From positions 1 through 8,230 of the forward strand of contig JAITWV010000332.1 in NCBI GenBank assembly GCA_031285105.1: a stretch of DNA of 8,230 bases, written 5' to 3'. Both the position numbers and the translations under genes were made by a program. The notes beneath the pieces are model-generated. The model was not told where the DNA came from and searched no databases. It worked only from the letters and a program-made list of their open reading frames with translations. Below, in pieces: positions 6,531-8,230 of the stretch. Each line of letters starts with the position of its first letter. Within the stretch, counting starts at the first letter, position 1. The stretch is from Streptococcaceae bacterium (GTDB lineage Bacteria > Bacillota > Bacilli > Lactobacillales > Streptococcaceae).

Positions 6531-8030
6531 ATGTATAAATTTCAAGAAGGATTTCCAGAAAACTTTTTATGGGGTGGCGCAACTGCTGCAAACCAAGTAG
6601 AAGGAGCTTATTTAGAAGGTGGCAAAGGTTTATCAACATCTGACTTTGCAGCTTACAAAGACCCATATGCAAAAGGAAAAGTAGACAACTTCACTTTTAA
6701 CGTAACATCAACAGAATTAGCAGAGTACAAAGAAAATCCAGAAAAATATCTTTTCCCAAAACGTTGGGGCATTGATTTTTACAATCGTTACAAAGAAGAT
6801 ATTGCCTTGTTTGCCGAAATGGGCTTTAAAACATTCCGTATGTCAATTTCTTGGGTACGAATTTTTCCAACTGGTTTAGAAGATACACCCAATGAAGAAG
6901 GATTAGCATTTTACGATAAAGTCTTTGATGAGTGTTTGAAATATGGCATTGAACCATTAGTAACTATGTCTCATTATGAAATGCCGATTGCTTTAACTGA
7001 AAAATACAATGGTTGGGCAAGTCGTGAATTAATTGGATTATTTGAAAAATATGCACGCGTGATTTTTGACCGTTACAAAACAAAAGTTAAATACTGGATT
7101 ACATTCAACGAAATGAATATGAACCTACAAAGTTTGTATACAGGAGCTGGTGTTTTAGCAGATAAAATTAAACCAGAAGAGATGATGCAAGTCACTTACC
7201 AAGCAAGTCATCACCAATTCTTAGCAAGTGCTGTAGCGGTTAAAGCAATTCGTGAAATCATTCCAACAGCACAAATCGGTTGTATGATTAACCAAATCGA
7301 AGCTTACGCACATACAACCAAACCAGAAGATCAATTGCAAGCATTAAAATCAAACCAATTGAATATGTTCTATCCAGACGTTCAAGCACGTGGTGAGTAT
7401 CCAACTTACATGGCTCGTTACTTCAAAGATAATGGCATTGAAATTGCAATGGAAGCTGGCGATGAGGCAATTTTAAAAGAAGGTACAGTTGACTTTGTAG
7501 CAATTTCTTATTACATGTCACACGTTGCAGAAGCTCGCGAAGATGCAGCCCAATTAGCTGGTTCATTTGATAGCCCAATCAAAAATGAATACCTAGAATT
7601 ATCACAGTGGGACTGGCCAATTGATCCAATCGGATTACGCATTTCATTGATGAAATTATATGATCGTTATGAAAAACCATTATATGTTTGTGAAAATGGT
7701 TTGGGTGCCAAAGATGAGCTAACACTTGATGGCAAAGTACATGATGATTACCGTATTGATTATTTGAGAAAACACGTAGAACAAATGAAAGAAGCAATTA
7801 AAGATGGGGTTAATTTATTGGGTTATACTACATGGGGATGTATTGACTTAGTATCTTGTGGCACTTCTCAAATGTCAAAACGCTATGGTTTTATCTATGT
7901 TGATCAAGATGATGAGGGTAAAGGTAGTTTAGAGCGTTACAGAAAAGATTCATTCTACTGGTATAAACAAGTCATTGAATCAAATGGTGAAAACTTAGCA
8001 TATATTGATGGATTATCAGAAAATGTCTAA
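6531..8030 (+). CDS. bglA: 6-phospho-beta-glucosidase, glycoside hydrolase family 1
   Basis: This 499-residue cytoplasmic enzyme hydrolyses the phosphorylated beta-glucoside delivered by the adjacent PTS permease to glucose 6-phosphate and an aglycone or glucose. GH1 landmarks are intact: the N-terminal signature FLWGGATAANQVEGA (12-26), acid/base E194 in TFNEMN, and nucleophile E388 in YVCENGLG. The C-terminal phosphate-binding set (S442, K450, Y452 in SCGTSQMSKRYGFIYVD) separates phospho-glucosidases from plain beta-glucosidases. Residues 41-75, before the PKRWGIDFY segment, form a loop often seen in 6-phospho-beta-glucosidases of lactic acid bacteria. No signal peptide is visible, as expected. 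The ATG follows AGGAGG (6517-6522) by eight bases, and the gene begins 29 bases after the bglP stop with no promoter or terminator between, so the two share one transcript. The exact aglycone range is unknown. Confidence 0.95.
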   Translation: MYKFQEGFPENFLWGGATAANQVEGAYLEGGKGLSTSDFAAYKDPYAKGKVDNFTFNVTSTELAEYKENPEKYLFPKRWGIDFYNRYKEDIALFAEMGFKTFRMSISWVRIFPTGLEDTPNEEGLAFYDKVFDECLKYGIEPLVTMSHYEMPIALTEKYNGWASRELIGLFEKYARVIFDRYKTKVKYWITFNEMNMNLQSLYTGAGVLADKIKPEEMMQVTYQASHHQFLASAVAVKAIREIIPTAQIGCMINQIEAYAHTTKPEDQLQALKSNQLNMFYPDVQARGEYPTYMARYFKDNGIEIAMEAGDEAILKEGTVDFVAISYYMSHVAEAREDAAQLAGSFDSPIKNEYLELSQWDWPIDPIGLRISLMKLYDRYEKPLYVCENGLGAKDELTLDGKVHDDYRIDYLRKHVEQMKEAIKDGVNLLGYTTWGCIDLVSCGTSQMSKRYGFIYVDQDDEGKGSLERYRKDSFYWYKQVIESNGENLAYIDGLSENV

Positions 8031-8042
8031 TTAAAAAATATG

Positions 8043-8091
8043 AAAAGTCGCTAAATACATCTTTAATGATGGATTTAGCGACTTTTTCTTT
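8043..8091 (+). terminator. Strong intrinsic terminator closing the bgl operon, probably bidirectional
   Basis: The 19-base arms AAAAGTCGCTAAATACATC (8043-8061) and GATGGATTTAGCGACTTTT (8068-8086) pair with one mismatch around a six-base loop. The plus strand continues TTTTT C TTT. Read on the minus strand, the hairpin is followed by a T-rich run as well, so it could also end a convergent transcript arriving from the right. It starts 13 bases after the bglA stop. Confidence 0.93.
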
Positions 8092-8165
8092 AGTACATCG
8101 TAATTGATTTGGAGTTTGTGAAATAAAGACGTTAAGGTATTCTTCATTTACGAGTTTTCGCATTT

Positions 8166-8222
8166 GGGCTGCGGACTGGCTCGACGGTGGGGCTGCTGTG
8201 GCGAGACGGAAGCAGCTTTTTT
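8166..8222 (+). other. GC-rich structured segment ending in a terminator-like hairpin, function unknown
   Basis: By hand count 37 of the 51 bases from 8166 to 8216 are G or C, about 73%, against a visibly AT-rich window. GCTGCT (8192-8197) pairs with AGCAGC (8211-8216), and six Ts follow (8217-8222), which is terminator-like on the plus strand. CTCG (8180-8183) could pair with CGAG (8202-8205) in the loop, a possible pseudoknot. No convincing protein frame was found. It could be the 3' end of a small RNA, an interspersed intergenic repeat, or part of an element that continues past the window. The bases between 8092 and 8165 are AT-rich and show nothing definite. Confidence 0.45.
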
Positions 8223-8230
8223 GAAAAGAG

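Noticed and set aside
6484..6672. Minus-strand open frame across the bglP-bglA junction
   Set aside because: It is antisense to the bglA ribosome binding site and N-terminus, with low-complexity leucine content typical of a shadow frame.
7579..7797. Minus-strand open frame inside bglA
   Set aside because: It is antisense to the conserved GH1 region containing the nucleophile glutamate; no motif of its own.
7972..8163. Minus-strand open frame of 63 codons at the end of the window
   Set aside because: It runs through the strong operon terminator and antisense into bglA, has no ribosome binding site of note and no recognisable motif.
1..8230. tRNA, rRNA, CRISPR array, insertion sequence or phage genes
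   Set aside because: No cloverleaf, spaced direct repeats, transposase or integrase motifs were seen on either strand.

Overview
The window looks like the chromosome of a low-GC Firmicute of the order Lactobacillales, most likely an Enterococcus or close relative. The evidence is the AT-rich base composition, strong AGGAGG-type ribosome binding sites, a fused permease/binding-protein ABC transporter, and a LicT-controlled beta-glucoside PTS operon. The species call is an inference from protein style; no similarity search was run.

Left half, minus strand (1-3343): a tight three-gene operon read from right to left. It encodes a short ABC ATPase without CBS domains, a permease fused to a substrate-binding domain, and a glutathione-reductase-like flavoprotein cut off by the left window edge. 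The ATPase/permease pair resembles OpuC-type osmoprotectant importers. In layout and binding-domain motifs it fits the EgtUV ergothioneine importers better. The flavoprotein has a CxxxxC redox disulfide and NADPH-type arginines, so the operon may couple import of a sulfur compound to thiol/disulfide chemistry. That coupling is the main functional hypothesis here and is unproven.

Centre (3344-3606): a divergent control region. The plus strand has a strong extended -10 promoter (TTGACA, 17 bp, TACTAT) whose -35 lies inside a near-consensus CcpA cre site. It is followed by a ribonucleic antiterminator (RAT) overlapping an intrinsic terminator. A weaker extended -10 may drive the transporter operon.

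Right half, plus strand (3607-8091): a beta-glucoside catabolic operon. It encodes a LicT/BglG-family antiterminator, a three-domain EIIBCA PTS permease and a GH1 6-phospho-beta-glucosidase. A second RAT/terminator pair lies between the antiterminator and PTS genes, so LicT appears to control both its own transcription and that of the structural genes, as in the E. coli bgl layout. The PTS imports and phosphorylates an aryl-beta-glucoside or cellobiose-like sugar, the glucosidase cleaves the phosphorylated product, and CcpA probably shuts the operon off on preferred sugars. A strong, probably bidirectional terminator closes the operon. An unexplained long hairpin spans the licT stop codon.

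Right edge (8092-8230): no supportable gene. The last ~65 bases hold a very GC-rich, structured segment ending in a terminator-like hairpin, unlike the rest of the window.
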